Shown one piece after another: positions 34,250 through 42,307 of a stretch of DNA of 64,000 bases. Below the pieces are notes generated by a model that made no database searches, had not been told where the DNA came from, and saw nothing but the letters and a program-made list of their open reading frames with translations. How positions within the stretch are numbered: position 1 is the stretch's first letter; each line of letters opens with the position of its first letter. This DNA is from Castellaniella sp. UBA6218 (lineage in GTDB: Bacteria; Pseudomonadota; Gammaproteobacteria; Burkholderiales; Burkholderiaceae_B), in assembly GCA_002421865.1 (NCBI GenBank), contig DISE01000106.1, forward strand, positions 9,030 to 73,029. Direction: 5' to 3'. The position numbers were made by a program, and so were the translations under genes.

Positions 34250-34635
34250 CAGACAGTCTCTTCCCGCCACTGGTCCTCCTGGTGCGCGAAGCCTGGGGCG
34301 AGGCCCTCCCGGAATGGGTGGAGGCCATGGCCTACGAATGCGCCAAGAGCAGCCAGAACCGGGTGGCCGCGCAACTGGGCCGGTCGGCTGCCCTGGTGAG
34401 CCAGGTGTTGCGTCGGAAATACACCGGCGATCTTCTGGCCGTTGAAGACCTGTTCAACGGGGTGTTTCGCGGGGATCGGGTCCAGTGCCCGGCCCTCGGA
34501 CTTCTGCCGCTGAACGAGTGCCGCGACTGGCGGGTGAAGGCCCGCAAGTTCGTCAACGTCAACACGCTCCGGGTGCAGATGTACCGCGCCTGTGGCCAGT
34601 GCCCGAAAAACCATAAGGTTAGCGAAAATGACTGA
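34246..34635 (+). CDS. Phage DNA-binding protein with helix-turn-helix
   Basis: A 129-residue protein with helix-turn-helix NRVAAQLGRSAALVSQVLRRKYTGDLLAVEDLFNGVF, a pattern I recall from many Mu-like phages of Rhodobacterales and Pseudomonas. Four Cys in the second half (QCPALGLLPLNECRDW and YRACGQCPKNHK) could hold a metal. The start overlaps the previous stop. Its role is not established. Confidence 0.7.
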   Translation: MTDSLFPPLVLLVREAWGEALPEWVEAMAYECAKSSQNRVAAQLGRSAALVSQVLRRKYTGDLLAVEDLFNGVFRGDRVQCPALGLLPLNECRDWRVKARKFVNVNTLRVQMYRACGQCPKNHKVSEND

Positions 34636-34849
34636 TCCGACCCGCTGGAGCATCGACGAGATGCTGGACCTGGCCGGCCGCGGCGCGGGCAAGGTCGATA
34701 CCTTCGGCCTGCGCGGCGCGACGCTGGTCAGCATGGAGGAGGTCGCGGCCATGGCGGCGGTCCTTGCCCTCTCCGGCCTGAAACCCATCCCGCCGGGCAC
34801 TTACCCGGCTCCCAATCACGTCACACGAACCGAAGGAGAACGGGCATGA
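34628..34849 (+). CDS. Small hypothetical phage protein
   Basis: A 73-residue acidic protein (SIDEMLDLAGRGAGKVDTFGLRGATLVSMEEVAAMAAVLAL) without a recognised domain. It overlaps the previous gene by eight bases and the DUF3164 gene by four, so it is held in place by tight packing in the early operon. Confidence 0.55.
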   Translation: MTDPTRWSIDEMLDLAGRGAGKVDTFGLRGATLVSMEEVAAMAAVLALSGLKPIPPGTYPAPNHVTRTEGERA

Positions 34850-35517
34850 TACCTGAAGTGACCCCCACGACGATGTTTACACCGGCGCCGGTGCCGGACG
34901 GCCGTGTCGAAGTCGGCGGCCAGACCTACATGCGCGATGCGCGCGGGGCGCTGGTGCCTCTCGAGCTGGTCCGTGCCTCAGACCAGCTCGAGGATGAGGT
35001 GGTGCGCAAGATCGCCGGCTTTGCCCTGTCGCTGTCCGCCCAGGTCGCCCGGTTCAAGGCCCATACTTTCGAGGACCTCGGCGACTTCGATGCCCTGCTG
35101 CTGCAAGAATACGGCCTGACCAAGGGCGGGCCCAAGGGCAACCGAACCTATTACTCCTACGACGGTCTGATGCGGGTCTCAGTCCGGGTGGCCGATCTGA
35201 TCGACTTCGGTCCCGGGCTTCAGATCGCGAAAGGTCTGGTCGACGAATGCCTGAACGAATGGGCCGCCGAGGCCCGTGCCGAGATCCGCGCCGTCGTGAC
35301 CCGCGCCTTCAACACCGACAAGGAGGGCCAGATCAATCGCAGCGAGATCTTCACCCTGCTGCGGCTCGAGATCGAGGATGCCCGCTGGCAGGAGGCGATG
35401 CGGGCAATCCGGGAAGCGATCCGGGTCATCGGCTCGAAGATCTATGTCCGCATCGAACGGCGCCGGTCGCAGGACGCCCCCTGGGAAGCCGTCACCATCG
35501 ATCTGGCGAGGGCGTGA
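34846..35517 (+). CDS. DUF3164 phage protein
   Basis: A 223-residue protein of the DUF3164 family, common in the early region of Mu-like phages. Family hallmarks are DARGALVPLELVRASDQLEDEVVRKI, GGPKGNRTYYSYDGLMRVSVRVADLIDFGPGLQIAKGLVDECLNEW and EIEDARWQEAMRAIREAIRVIGSKIYVRI. Its biochemical function is unknown; transposition or host-takeover roles have been suggested only by position. Confidence 0.88.
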   Translation: MIPEVTPTTMFTPAPVPDGRVEVGGQTYMRDARGALVPLELVRASDQLEDEVVRKIAGFALSLSAQVARFKAHTFEDLGDFDALLLQEYGLTKGGPKGNRTYYSYDGLMRVSVRVADLIDFGPGLQIAKGLVDECLNEWAAEARAEIRAVVTRAFNTDKEGQINRSEIFTLLRLEIEDARWQEAMRAIREAIRVIGSKIYVRIERRRSQDAPWEAVTIDLARA

Positions 35518-35520
35518 GGA

Positions 35521-35751
35521 ATGGCGATGCAGGTCTTTGTCACGAACGAAGAAGTCGCCGAGCAGCTCCAGATGGAGCCTGCCGACCTTGTCGAGGTTCT
35601 GGTCAATATCGCCAACCTCGACGACGAGGAGCTTGACGAGGTGATCGCCATGGCGGCGGATGCCACGGGAACGAACGCAACCACTGCGCACCGGGCGATC
35701 CCGCCTTTCCTTCGTCGCCTCGCCGACGCCATCGACGGGGCGGCCGTCTGA
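35521..35751 (+). CDS. Small acidic phage protein, unknown
   Basis: A 76-residue acidic protein (FVTNEEVAEQLQMEPADLVEVLVNIANLDDEELDEVIAMAADA). It is mostly helical, with no domain known to me. It follows the DUF3164 gene by three bases, and its stop overlaps the next start. Confidence 0.55.
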   Translation: MAMQVFVTNEEVAEQLQMEPADLVEVLVNIANLDDEELDEVIAMAADATGTNATTAHRAIPPFLRRLADAIDGAAV

Positions 35752-36173
35752 TGGTCGCCTATTCCTTCCAGGCAAGGTTTGCGCCCCTGATCCGCGAGGG
35801 GCTCAAGCTCCAGACGATCCGGGGCCACCGGGCGCGGCATGCCCGCCCCGGTGAGCGGGTCCAGCTTTTCACCGGACTGAGAACGAAGCAGGCCAGCCGG
35901 ATCGTCGCGGACCCGGTCTGCATCACGGTCAGCAACTGCGAGATCACCTTTGCTTCCGCCCGGATCAGCCGCGTCGTCGTGGCGGGCCTTCCGGTTCGCG
36001 ACCTCGACATGTTCGCGGCGCTGGACGGGTTCGAGGACCTTGGCGACATGACGGCCTTCTGGCTCGAGCGTCACGGCGCCAAGGCCTTCTCCGGGGTTCT
36101 GATCGAATGGGCCCACCCGCGCAGCGCCATCGAAACCCTGCCCTGGCTCAGCCGGGAGGCGGGGGCTGCATGA
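35751..36173 (+). CDS. ASCH-like domain phage protein
   Basis: A 140-residue protein with an ASCH/PUA-like fold pattern: YSFQARFAPLIREGLKLQTIRGHRARHARPGERVQLFTGLRTKQASRIV near the N-terminus, and a strand region VSNCEITFASARISRVVVAG before DMTAFWLERHG. ASCH domains bind RNA or modified nucleotides and occur in several phage early regions. Substrate unknown. Confidence 0.75.
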   Translation: MVAYSFQARFAPLIREGLKLQTIRGHRARHARPGERVQLFTGLRTKQASRIVADPVCITVSNCEITFASARISRVVVAGLPVRDLDMFAALDGFEDLGDMTAFWLERHGAKAFSGVLIEWAHPRSAIETLPWLSREAGAA

Positions 36174-36382
36174 ACATCCTCGAGTTTCAGCGGGAGCTGC
36201 GGGAAATCTCGGACCGCTACCTGCGGGTCGCCATGGAGTGCCATGTCGAGATCTCCACCCTGGTCGAGATCGCCCGCCGGTCGGCCGAGCACGAGCCGGA
36301 ACTCTACCTCGCCGTCGCTGAAGCCGAGGGCAGGCGGATCGACCGTCTGCTGTCCCACCAGGAGGAGGCAACCCTGTCATGA
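36170..36382 (+). CDS. Small helical phage protein, unknown
   Basis: A 70-residue, highly charged helical protein (LEFQRELREISDRYLRVAMECHVEISTLVEIARRSAEHEPELYLAVAEAEGRR). It overlaps both neighbours by four bases. I recognise no domain. Confidence 0.55.
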   Translation: MNILEFQRELREISDRYLRVAMECHVEISTLVEIARRSAEHEPELYLAVAEAEGRRIDRLLSHQEEATLS

Positions 36383-36828
36383 GCACCCGTGCCCTTCAGA
36401 AGCTGATCCACGTCGGCGCCCGCGAGCTGGGGCTGGATCCGGAGACCCGCCACGATCTGCAGCTGGTTGCCACCGGCAAGACGTCCTTGCGGGACATGAG
36501 CGAGGCGGAGCTCGAGAAGGTGGTGCAGGCGCTGAAGGACCGCGGCTTCCGTCCCGCGGTCGACCCGGGGAAGCGCGCCAGGGGCCGGCCTTCTGCCAAG
36601 CGCGCCGACGTCCGATTTTGCCACGTCATGTGGCGGCTTCTGGCACAGAAGAAGGCCGTCCGGGAACCGGGTCCGAAGGGGCTCAACGCCTTCATCCGGA
36701 CCCGGTTCGAGAAGAAGTGGGGCTCTGTTCCCATCGACATCGACGCGATGCAGGACGGCTCGGAAATCAACGACGTGGTGCGCGCGCTGAAGGACTGGTG
36801 CAAACGCGAAGGGATCGACCTCGAATGA
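36379..36828 (+). CDS. GemA-type regulatory protein (DUF1018)
   Basis: A 149-residue protein resembling Mu GemA, which affects host gene expression and DNA supercoiling. The family pattern is seen in LQKLIHVGARELGLDPETRHDLQLVATGKTSLRDMSEAELEKVVQALKDRGF and LNAFIRTRFEKKWGSVPIDIDAMQDGSEINDVVRALKDWCKREG. It is just upstream of the activator gene, as in Mu (gemA, then mor). Confidence 0.88.
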   Translation: MSTRALQKLIHVGARELGLDPETRHDLQLVATGKTSLRDMSEAELEKVVQALKDRGFRPAVDPGKRARGRPSAKRADVRFCHVMWRLLAQKKAVREPGPKGLNAFIRTRFEKKWGSVPIDIDAMQDGSEINDVVRALKDWCKREGIDLE

Positions 36829-37076
36829 AGAAGCCGATTGCGACTGTCTCGGATCACGCCGTCGTCCGCTACCTCGAGCGGGTAATGGGCATGGACATCG
36901 AGCGCCTGCGCCGGGAGATCGGCCACAGGGTGGACCGGGCCGCCGGGATGGGCGCATGCGGCTGCATCCTCGAAGGGTTCGAGTATCGTCTGAAGGAGGG
37001 CACGGTCACCACGGTCCAGGTCGCGCAACGCCCCGACATGCGCTGCGGCCGCCAGCGGCGGGTGCCCGACGAATGA
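36825..37076 (+). CDS. Small phage protein, unknown
   Basis: An 83-residue protein (SDHAVVRYLERVMGMDIERLRREIGHRVDRAAGMGACGCILEGFEYRL) found between gemA and the activator. The RYLERV helix is a pattern I have seen in alphaproteobacterial phages, without assigned function. It overlaps both neighbours by four bases. Confidence 0.6.
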   Translation: MKKPIATVSDHAVVRYLERVMGMDIERLRREIGHRVDRAAGMGACGCILEGFEYRLKEGTVTTVQVAQRPDMRCGRQRRVPDE

Positions 37077-37450
37077 GCCAGCTGCCAGGCATTGCGGCGC
37101 TGATCGAGGAGGCCATCGGCCTTGACCTCGCCATGCGGCTTCTCAAACGCCGCGGCGGCACCCAGATCGCCATTCCTGTGCGGGCCCGCGGCTCGATGCT
37201 CGCCGACATCATCGGTCTCACCCCCGCCGAGAAGGTCATTGCCGCCCTCGGCCCCGGAAAGGTCCTCTTGCCCTGCGCCCACCTGCGCGGGGCAAAAGCG
37301 CGTAAGGCCGAAGCCAAGCGACTGCTCGCCGCCGGAGCCTCGCTTCTGGATGTGTCGCTGGCCTGCGACATCCATATCCGCACCGTGTCGAACTACCGGG
37401 CGGAACTCGATGCTGCGGCGTCGGAACGCCAGCTCGATCTGCCCTTTTGA
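37073..37450 (+). CDS. Mor/C-type transcription activator
   Basis: A 125-residue protein resembling Mor, the Mu middle-operon activator. The N-terminal half (IAALIEEAIGLDLAMRLLKRRGGTQIAIPVRARG) fits the Mor dimer domain, which follows a DxAxxL...GGxxxYIP layout. The C-terminal helix-turn-helix reads KAEAKRLLAAGASLLDVSLACDIHIRTVSNYRAEL. It is the last gene before the lysis block, so it probably switches on lysis and head genes. Confidence 0.8.
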   Translation: MSQLPGIAALIEEAIGLDLAMRLLKRRGGTQIAIPVRARGSMLADIIGLTPAEKVIAALGPGKVLLPCAHLRGAKARKAEAKRLLAAGASLLDVSLACDIHIRTVSNYRAELDAAASERQLDLPF

Positions 37451-37510
37451 CAAGAGGCGGGTGCCTCTGCGAGACTGCCCGCGCCTCCCCCAAATCCCCG
37501 CACTGACAGG

Positions 37511-37540
37511 TTTCAAGGGCGATTTAACCCCCCATTGAAG
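37511..37540. repeat. GTTAAA-type repeat before the lysis genes
   Basis: On the - strand GTTAAA (37528-37523) and TTGAAA (37516-37511) are 12 bases apart; on the + strand TTGAAG follows at 37535. It lies between the Mor-like gene and the endolysin, where the middle/late promoter is expected. See the dispersed repeat finding. Confidence 0.45.
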
Positions 37541-37576
37541 GCGATTGTCCGAGAGCATCATCTCGAGGGTAATCCG

Positions 37577-38473
37577 ATGGCCAAGGGGGTCAGCCATGAA
37601 GGTCTGAAGTTTCTCGAACGCGAGGAAGGCGTGGTCTTGCGCGCCTATCGTGACGTGGCCGGCGTCTGGACGATCGGCGCCGGTCTGACAGCCGCCTCCG
37701 GCGTCATCACCCCCAAGGCCGGAATGGTCATCACAAGGGCGCAGGCCTCGGCACTGCTGGCCCGCGCGCTCAGCGAGAACTACGAGCCCGCCGTCCGCAA
37801 GGCCATGCCGCCCGCCGATCAGCAGGAGTTCGACGGCGCGGTGAGCTTTCACTTCAACACGGGCGCCATCAGCCGCGCCAGCTGGGTCCGGGCCTGGCTG
37901 AAGGGTGACTGGGACGGCGTTCGCGCCGGTCTGCGGAAATGGGTGAAAGGCGACGGCAAGGTGCTGCCCGGCCTGCAGCGCCGCCGCGAGGCCGAGTATC
38001 GGCTCATGCGCTACGGCGATTACAGCCAGGCCATCGCGACAACCGGCAAGGACATGACCGCGGCGGCGCTGGCGCTGCCGCTTTCCGATGCCGAGATCCA
38101 TGCCCTGCGCGATGCTCTGCAATCGCTGAGCTATGATCCGGGCGCCGCGATCTGGCCGGCCAGCCGCGCCGCCATCACTGCCTTCCAGGCGGACCATGGC
38201 CTCACCGTCGACGGGATCATCGGCCGCGCCACGCTGAGTGCCTTGCAGCGCCGGCTGAACGCCGGCGGGGCGACGGCATCCGCCTCGGCGACGGCCGCAA
38301 TCGGCGGAGCCGACGCCGCCCACAGCGGCGCTGGTCCCGACATCATCGGCTGGCTGGTCCTCGGCGGCGGTGTCCTCTGGCTGGTCTGGACCGCCTGGCA
38401 GTACCGCGACGTGATCGCCGCGAAGATCAACCACCGACTGCCGCGGGCCGCGGCCTATCTGAGGAGCCTCTGA
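37577..38473 (+). CDS. Phage endolysin, GH24 lysozyme with peptidoglycan-binding domain
   Basis: Cell-wall hydrolase of 298 residues. A T4-type lysozyme domain (about 5-150) has Glu17, Asp26 and Thr32 in the family pattern EREEG-x6-YRDVAGVWTIGAG. A peptidoglycan-binding domain lies at about 173-235 (LRDALQSLSYDPGAA to TVDGIIGRATLSALQRRL). A C-terminal membrane helix (about 256-276, IIGWLVLGGGVLWLVWTAW) is unusual for a soluble endolysin. ATG at 37577 follows GAGGGTAA; a TTG at 37535 would lengthen it by 14 residues. Confidence 0.92.
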   Translation: MAKGVSHEGLKFLEREEGVVLRAYRDVAGVWTIGAGLTAASGVITPKAGMVITRAQASALLARALSENYEPAVRKAMPPADQQEFDGAVSFHFNTGAISRASWVRAWLKGDWDGVRAGLRKWVKGDGKVLPGLQRRREAEYRLMRYGDYSQAIATTGKDMTAAALALPLSDAEIHALRDALQSLSYDPGAAIWPASRAAITAFQADHGLTVDGIIGRATLSALQRRLNAGGATASASATAAIGGADAAHSGAGPDIIGWLVLGGGVLWLVWTAWQYRDVIAAKINHRLPRAAAYLRSL

Positions 38474-38979
38474 TGAGTGCCATTGCCGCCCTCGCCGTGC
38501 AGATCGGCGCGCCGATCCTTGCGAAGGTCCTGAATGACAAACTGGGCGCCAATGCGCCGCTGGTGGGCGATGTGCTCCAGGCGGTCGCCAAGCGCGCTGG
38601 CGTGCCGGTCGCCGAACTCGATGCGCTGGTTGAAGCGGATCCGCCCCGGGCCGTCGATGCCCTGCGCGAGGTCGAGAAGGTGAGCCCCGAGCTGGTGGCG
38701 CTCTACGCCTCGGGACTGGAGTTCCAGCTGGCGCAGATCAGGGCCGAACAGGGAGAGCCGCTCTGGGCCCGCGCCTGGCGCCCGGCCGGGATGTACATGC
38801 TCGGGCTCCTGTGGCTCTGGAACACCGTCATCCTCCATGTCTGCAATGCGATCTGGAAGATCGCGCTGCCGCCGATGCCCTTCGAGGCCCTGATGCAGAT
38901 CAGCGGCCTCTACATGGGGCTCTACATGGGCGGCCACACCGTGAAGGATCTGGCGGCGAAGTTCGGAGTGGCCCGGTGA
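38473..38979 (+). CDS. 3TM-type phage holin
   Basis: A 168-residue protein of the holin family with three membrane segments found in Rhodobacterales phages and gene transfer agents. Hydrophobic stretches are IAALAVQIGAPILAKVL (weak), MYMLGLLWLWNTVILHVCNAIW and MQISGLYMGLYMGG, around RAWRPAGMY. It lies next to the endolysin and would make the membrane lesion for lysis. Start and stop overlap with the neighbours. Confidence 0.82.
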   Translation: MSAIAALAVQIGAPILAKVLNDKLGANAPLVGDVLQAVAKRAGVPVAELDALVEADPPRAVDALREVEKVSPELVALYASGLEFQLAQIRAEQGEPLWARAWRPAGMYMLGLLWLWNTVILHVCNAIWKIALPPMPFEALMQISGLYMGLYMGGHTVKDLAAKFGVAR

Positions 38980-39338
38980 CCTTCGAATTCGACCTCACGA
39001 TCACCATGAGCGTGGTCCTTGCCGTGATCACCATGGTCTTCACCTGGATCAGAACCAGACGGCAGGACTTCGAGAAGTCGATCCAGGGCGTCATGGACCG
39101 GATTACGGCCGCCACTGACCGGCAGGACCGCATGGAGGCGCGCCTCGCACGCACCGAGCAGACCCTGACCGGAATGCCGGCGAAAGACGACATCTACCAG
39201 CTGCAGCTGAGCCTCGTCGAGATGAAGGGTGACCTTCGGGCGATGCAGGCGACGATGTCCGGGAACAACCAGATCATGGGACGGCTCGAAGCGATCGTCT
39301 CCCGTCACGAAGAACACCTGCTAGATGGGGCCAAATGA
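38976..39338 (+). CDS. DUF2730 protein (possible spanin-like or lysis accessory)
   Basis: A 120-residue protein with an N-terminal membrane helix (ITMSVVLAVITMVFTWI) followed by a long coiled coil (EKSIQGVMDRITAATDRQDRMEARLARTEQTL and RAMQATMSGNNQIMGRLEAIVSRHEEHLL). Mu-like phages have a DUF2730 protein at this point, between lysis and packaging genes; its role is unproven. It begins with GTG at 38976 inside the holin gene. Confidence 0.75.
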   Translation: MTFEFDLTITMSVVLAVITMVFTWIRTRRQDFEKSIQGVMDRITAATDRQDRMEARLARTEQTLTGMPAKDDIYQLQLSLVEMKGDLRAMQATMSGNNQIMGRLEAIVSRHEEHLLDGAK

Positions 39339-39637
39339 TGTCCGACTATGGCGACACTCTCCGCCGCCACCGCCGCCTGGCGGTCCTGCGTCACCTCGAG
39401 GCGATCCCGGAATACACCGGCAATGCCTCGATCCTTCAGGACGTCCTGCGGGGCCTCGGCCTGCCGGCGTCCCGCGACCAGGTCGTGACCGAACTCGCCT
39501 GGCTCAAGGAACAGGGCATGGTCAGCTATGACAGTCAGGCAGAATTCCTTGTGGTGACGGCCACGGCGCGCGGCGTCGACATCGCCCGCGGACTTGCCTT
39601 CCATCCGGACATCCAGCGCCCGAACCCGAGGCGCTGA
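39335..39637 (+). CDS. VpaChn25_0724-type phage protein with winged helix
   Basis: A 100-residue protein: LRRHRRLAVLRHLEAIPEYTGNASILQDVLRGLGLPASRDQVVTELAWLKEQGMVSYDSQAEFLVVTATARGVDIARG reads as a winged helix-turn-helix. This family is consistently found in front of the small terminase gene in Mu-like phages. It may bind DNA during packaging or regulate late genes. Confidence 0.8.
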   Translation: MMSDYGDTLRRHRRLAVLRHLEAIPEYTGNASILQDVLRGLGLPASRDQVVTELAWLKEQGMVSYDSQAEFLVVTATARGVDIARGLAFHPDIQRPNPRR

Positions 39638-39638
39638 G

Positions 39639-40181
39639 ATGCCTCCCGCCCGCAAGATCAATCTGCTGCCGGCCGAGTTGAAGGGCTGGCTCAAGGCCGA
39701 GCTCGTGGCCCGCGGTTTCGGGGGCTACGAGGATCTGTCGGAGGCGCTGAACTTCCGCCTCGAGGAGGCCGGCTCGGAGCTGCGCATCCAGAAGACCGCG
39801 CTGGCCGAGTTCGGCGCCGAACACCGCGAGTTCGTGAAACTGAATGAACAGGCCGCCGCCTGGACCACGGACTGGATGACGAGCGAGGGGCTGCAGGACG
39901 AGGCAAACCGGCACAACATCCTCTTCCAGATGATCACCGCGTTGGCCTTCAAGGTGATGCAGGCGCAAATGCTGAAGTCGGGCGAGGAAATCGATCCGAA
40001 GGAGCTGCATTTCCTCGGGCGCATGATGAAGGACGTCATGGCCTCCTCCGGGATCCGCGAAGCCATCCTGGCCGGCGAGCGCAAACGCCAGTCGGAAAAG
40101 CTCGATGCCGCCGTGGCTGCCGGCGACATTGATGCTGACGCGGCCGACAAGGCCCGGCGCATCATGGGGTTCGCGGCATGA
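39639..40181 (+). CDS. Small terminase subunit (DUF3486, Mu gp27-like)
   Basis: A 180-residue protein of the DUF3486 family, the small terminase partner that recognises phage DNA. The N-terminal segment INLLPAELKGWLKAELVARGFGGYEDLSEALNFRLEEAG is a helix-turn-helix, followed by long helices (FQMITALAFKVMQAQMLKSGEEIDPKELHFLGRMMKDVM). ATG at 39639 is just after the previous stop. Mu packages by a headful mechanism starting at the left phage end. Confidence 0.85.
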   Translation: MPPARKINLLPAELKGWLKAELVARGFGGYEDLSEALNFRLEEAGSELRIQKTALAEFGAEHREFVKLNEQAAAWTTDWMTSEGLQDEANRHNILFQMITALAFKVMQAQMLKSGEEIDPKELHFLGRMMKDVMASSGIREAILAGERKRQSEKLDAAVAAGDIDADAADKARRIMGFAA

Positions 40182-40369
40182 TGAGGGGTCCGGGATCAAC
40201 GTCGTCGCGCGAGATCGTCAATGATCTGCGCGCCCAGGCCCGGCGGCTCGAGCGCACCGGCAACGATCATCTGGTCCGCTCGCTGACCCGCGCCGCGACC
40301 GAAATCGAGACCCTGCTGGACGAACTGCACAAGGCGCAGCTGGCCGAGCGCCTGGGAATGCGGCGATGA
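40178..40369 (+). CDS. Small hypothetical phage protein
   Basis: A 63-residue, Arg-rich helical protein (SSREIVNDLRAQARRLERTGNDHLVRSLTRAATEIETLLDEL). It overlaps the small terminase gene and the next gene by four bases each. No family recognised. Confidence 0.5.
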   Translation: MMRGPGSTSSREIVNDLRAQARRLERTGNDHLVRSLTRAATEIETLLDELHKAQLAERLGMRR

Positions 40370-40590
40370 CGCAGGGCAGAGCCAAGGAGCGGTTTCGGTG
40401 GGTGTCGCCCGAGGGCCGTCGCGGGCGATGGCGTCGCAGCCGCCTTGGCGCCGTGATGGCGGCCGTCGCGGAGCATCACTCCCGTCCGACCAGCGCCGTG
40501 CGCGTGGCCCTCGATGCCCGCGCCTCGGTGGCGCTGTGGCCGGGCCTCGTGGAAAGCGGATGGCGTCTTGAGCGGGGGGGCCTTACGTGA
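40366..40590 (+). CDS. Small basic phage protein, unknown
   Basis: A 74-residue very basic protein (RFRWVSPEGRRGRWRRSRLGAVMAAVAEHH) lying between the terminase subunits. The charge suggests nucleic-acid binding, but the high-GC DNA could also give this by chance. It overlaps the large terminase start by four bases. Confidence 0.45.
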   Translation: MTQGRAKERFRWVSPEGRRGRWRRSRLGAVMAAVAEHHSRPTSAVRVALDARASVALWPGLVESGWRLERGGLT

Positions 40591-41996
40591 AACCGGTCGT
40601 CAACTTCCTGCCCTACCAGCGTGCCTGGATCGAGGACCAGAGCCGGTTCAAGATCGGCATGTTCTCGCGCCAGACCGGCAAGACCTTCTCGACGGGCGGC
40701 GAATGCGCCGATGACTGCTTCCGGGGCTGGGCCGAAGACCGGAAGGTGCGCTGGGTGATCCTGAGCCGCGGCGAACGCCAGGCGGCCGAGATGATGACCG
40801 AGGTCATCAAGCCGTTCACCAAGGCCTTTTACGAGGTCTATAACACTCTCGTCAAAGGCGGTGAGCCACGCTTCATCGAGGGCGAGTTCCGCGCCCCCCA
40901 GGAGAAGGGGCCGGACGCGGTCTACAAGTCGCTCGAAGTGGCCTTCCCGAACGGATCGCGGATCACTGCTCTGCCCGCGAACCCCGACACCGCCCGCGGT
41001 TTCTCGGCCAACGTGATCCTTGACGAATTCGCCTTCCATGCGAAGTCGCGCGAGATCTGGGCCGCGCTGTTCCCGGTCATCTCGAAGACGGGGCTCAGAC
41101 TGCGGGTGATCTCGACCCCGAACGGCAAGGGCAACAAGTTCTACGAGCTGATGACCGCCGAGGACACCGTCTGGTCGCGCCATGTTGTCGACATCTACGA
41201 GGCGGTGGCGCAAGGGCTCGACCGAAACATCGACGAGCTCAAGCGCGGCATGGCCGACGCCGATGCCTGGGCGCAGGAATACGAACTGAAATGGCTCGAC
41301 GAGGCGAACTCCTGGCTCGACTACGATCTGATATCGGCCTGCGAACACCCGAGCGCCGGCGACCCCGCGCACTACCAGGGAGGTCCCTGCTTTGTCGGCG
41401 TCGATATTGCCGCCCGGAAGGACCTTTTCGTGATCTGGGTGATGGAGGCCGTCGGCGATGTCCTCTGGACCCGCGAGGTGATCGCGAAGCGCCGGATCTC
41501 GTTCCAGGAACAGGACCGGCTGCTGGACGAGGTCTTTCACCGCTACCGTGTGGTGCGTTGCCGCATCGACCAGACCGGCATGGGCGAAAAGCCGGTCGAG
41601 GACACGAAGCGCCGTCATGGCCAGAGCCGCGTCGAGGGCGTGCTCTTCACCTCGGCTGCGCGGCTCGAGCTGGCAACTGACCTGAAGGAGGCGATGCAGG
41701 ACCGAAAGGCGCGGATCCCGGCCGGCGACCCCGTCCTGCGCGCCGACCTCCATGCCATCAAGAGCCAGGTGGGCGTGACCGGTATCCGACGCCTGATCGC
41801 CGACACCGACACCGACGGTCACGCCGACCGCTTCTGGGCCGCGGCACTGGCGACCTCGGCCGGCAGCACCCCGGTCCAGCCCTATGAGTACCGTGGCGCC
41901 GGCGGACGGTCCTCCGAGGACGGCCCCGATGACGAAACCGAGGCTCGCGGCTGGTGGCGAAGCCCCGTCGGCGCGGCTGTTCGGGGGAGCGTGTGA
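40587..41996 (+). CDS. Large terminase subunit (Mu gp28-like)
   Basis: Packaging motor and nuclease of 469 residues. The ATPase part has a Walker A-like SRQTGKTF (27-34) and Walker B VILDEFAF with Asp146-Glu147, then a coupling motif LRVISTPNGKGNKF. The RNase H-type nuclease begins at about 270 with GVDIAARKDLFVIWVM, where Asp273 is the first metal ligand. It starts with GTG at 40587 and overlaps the next gene. Confidence 0.94.
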   Translation: MKPVVNFLPYQRAWIEDQSRFKIGMFSRQTGKTFSTGGECADDCFRGWAEDRKVRWVILSRGERQAAEMMTEVIKPFTKAFYEVYNTLVKGGEPRFIEGEFRAPQEKGPDAVYKSLEVAFPNGSRITALPANPDTARGFSANVILDEFAFHAKSREIWAALFPVISKTGLRLRVISTPNGKGNKFYELMTAEDTVWSRHVVDIYEAVAQGLDRNIDELKRGMADADAWAQEYELKWLDEANSWLDYDLISACEHPSAGDPAHYQGGPCFVGVDIAARKDLFVIWVMEAVGDVLWTREVIAKRRISFQEQDRLLDEVFHRYRVVRCRIDQTGMGEKPVEDTKRRHGQSRVEGVLFTSAARLELATDLKEAMQDRKARIPAGDPVLRADLHAIKSQVGVTGIRRLIADTDTDGHADRFWAAALATSAGSTPVQPYEYRGAGGRSSEDGPDDETEARGWWRSPVGAAVRGSV

Positions 41997-42307
41997 TGAT
42001 CTGGTATACTCGTTCGGCCCGCCGACGGAAGCACGCCAAAGCAAGATATGACTGGTGGCTGGTGTTCGCCTGGTGGCCGGTCAAGCTGGAAGGCGAGCGC
42101 GTGGTCTGGCTCCAGCGCTATTACCGCCGCTGGATCGATTTCGAGTATCATCCCGGCGGATCGTTTCAGCGGGTCCTGCCGGGCGAGGACGGGACGCCGC
42201 GCCTGCCGTTCATGGACCGGTCGAACAATGACCCGCCGGGCTGCGGCATGCCCCTGCCGCCCGCCGTCTCGCCTACTGCCCAATCGAAAAGCCATAGGGG
42301 GACTTGA
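41996..42307 (+). CDS. Hypothetical phage protein
   Basis: A 103-residue Trp/Tyr/Arg-rich protein (IWYTRSARRRKHAKARYDWWLVFAWWPVKLEGERVVWLQRYYRRWIDFEY). The middle could be a small beta domain; the tail is Pro-rich. It sits between terminase and portal, where Mu has no conserved counterpart. The start overlaps the terminase stop by one base. Confidence 0.55.
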   Translation: MIWYTRSARRRKHAKARYDWWLVFAWWPVKLEGERVVWLQRYYRRWIDFEYHPGGSFQRVLPGEDGTPRLPFMDRSNNDPPGCGMPLPPAVSPTAQSKSHRGT

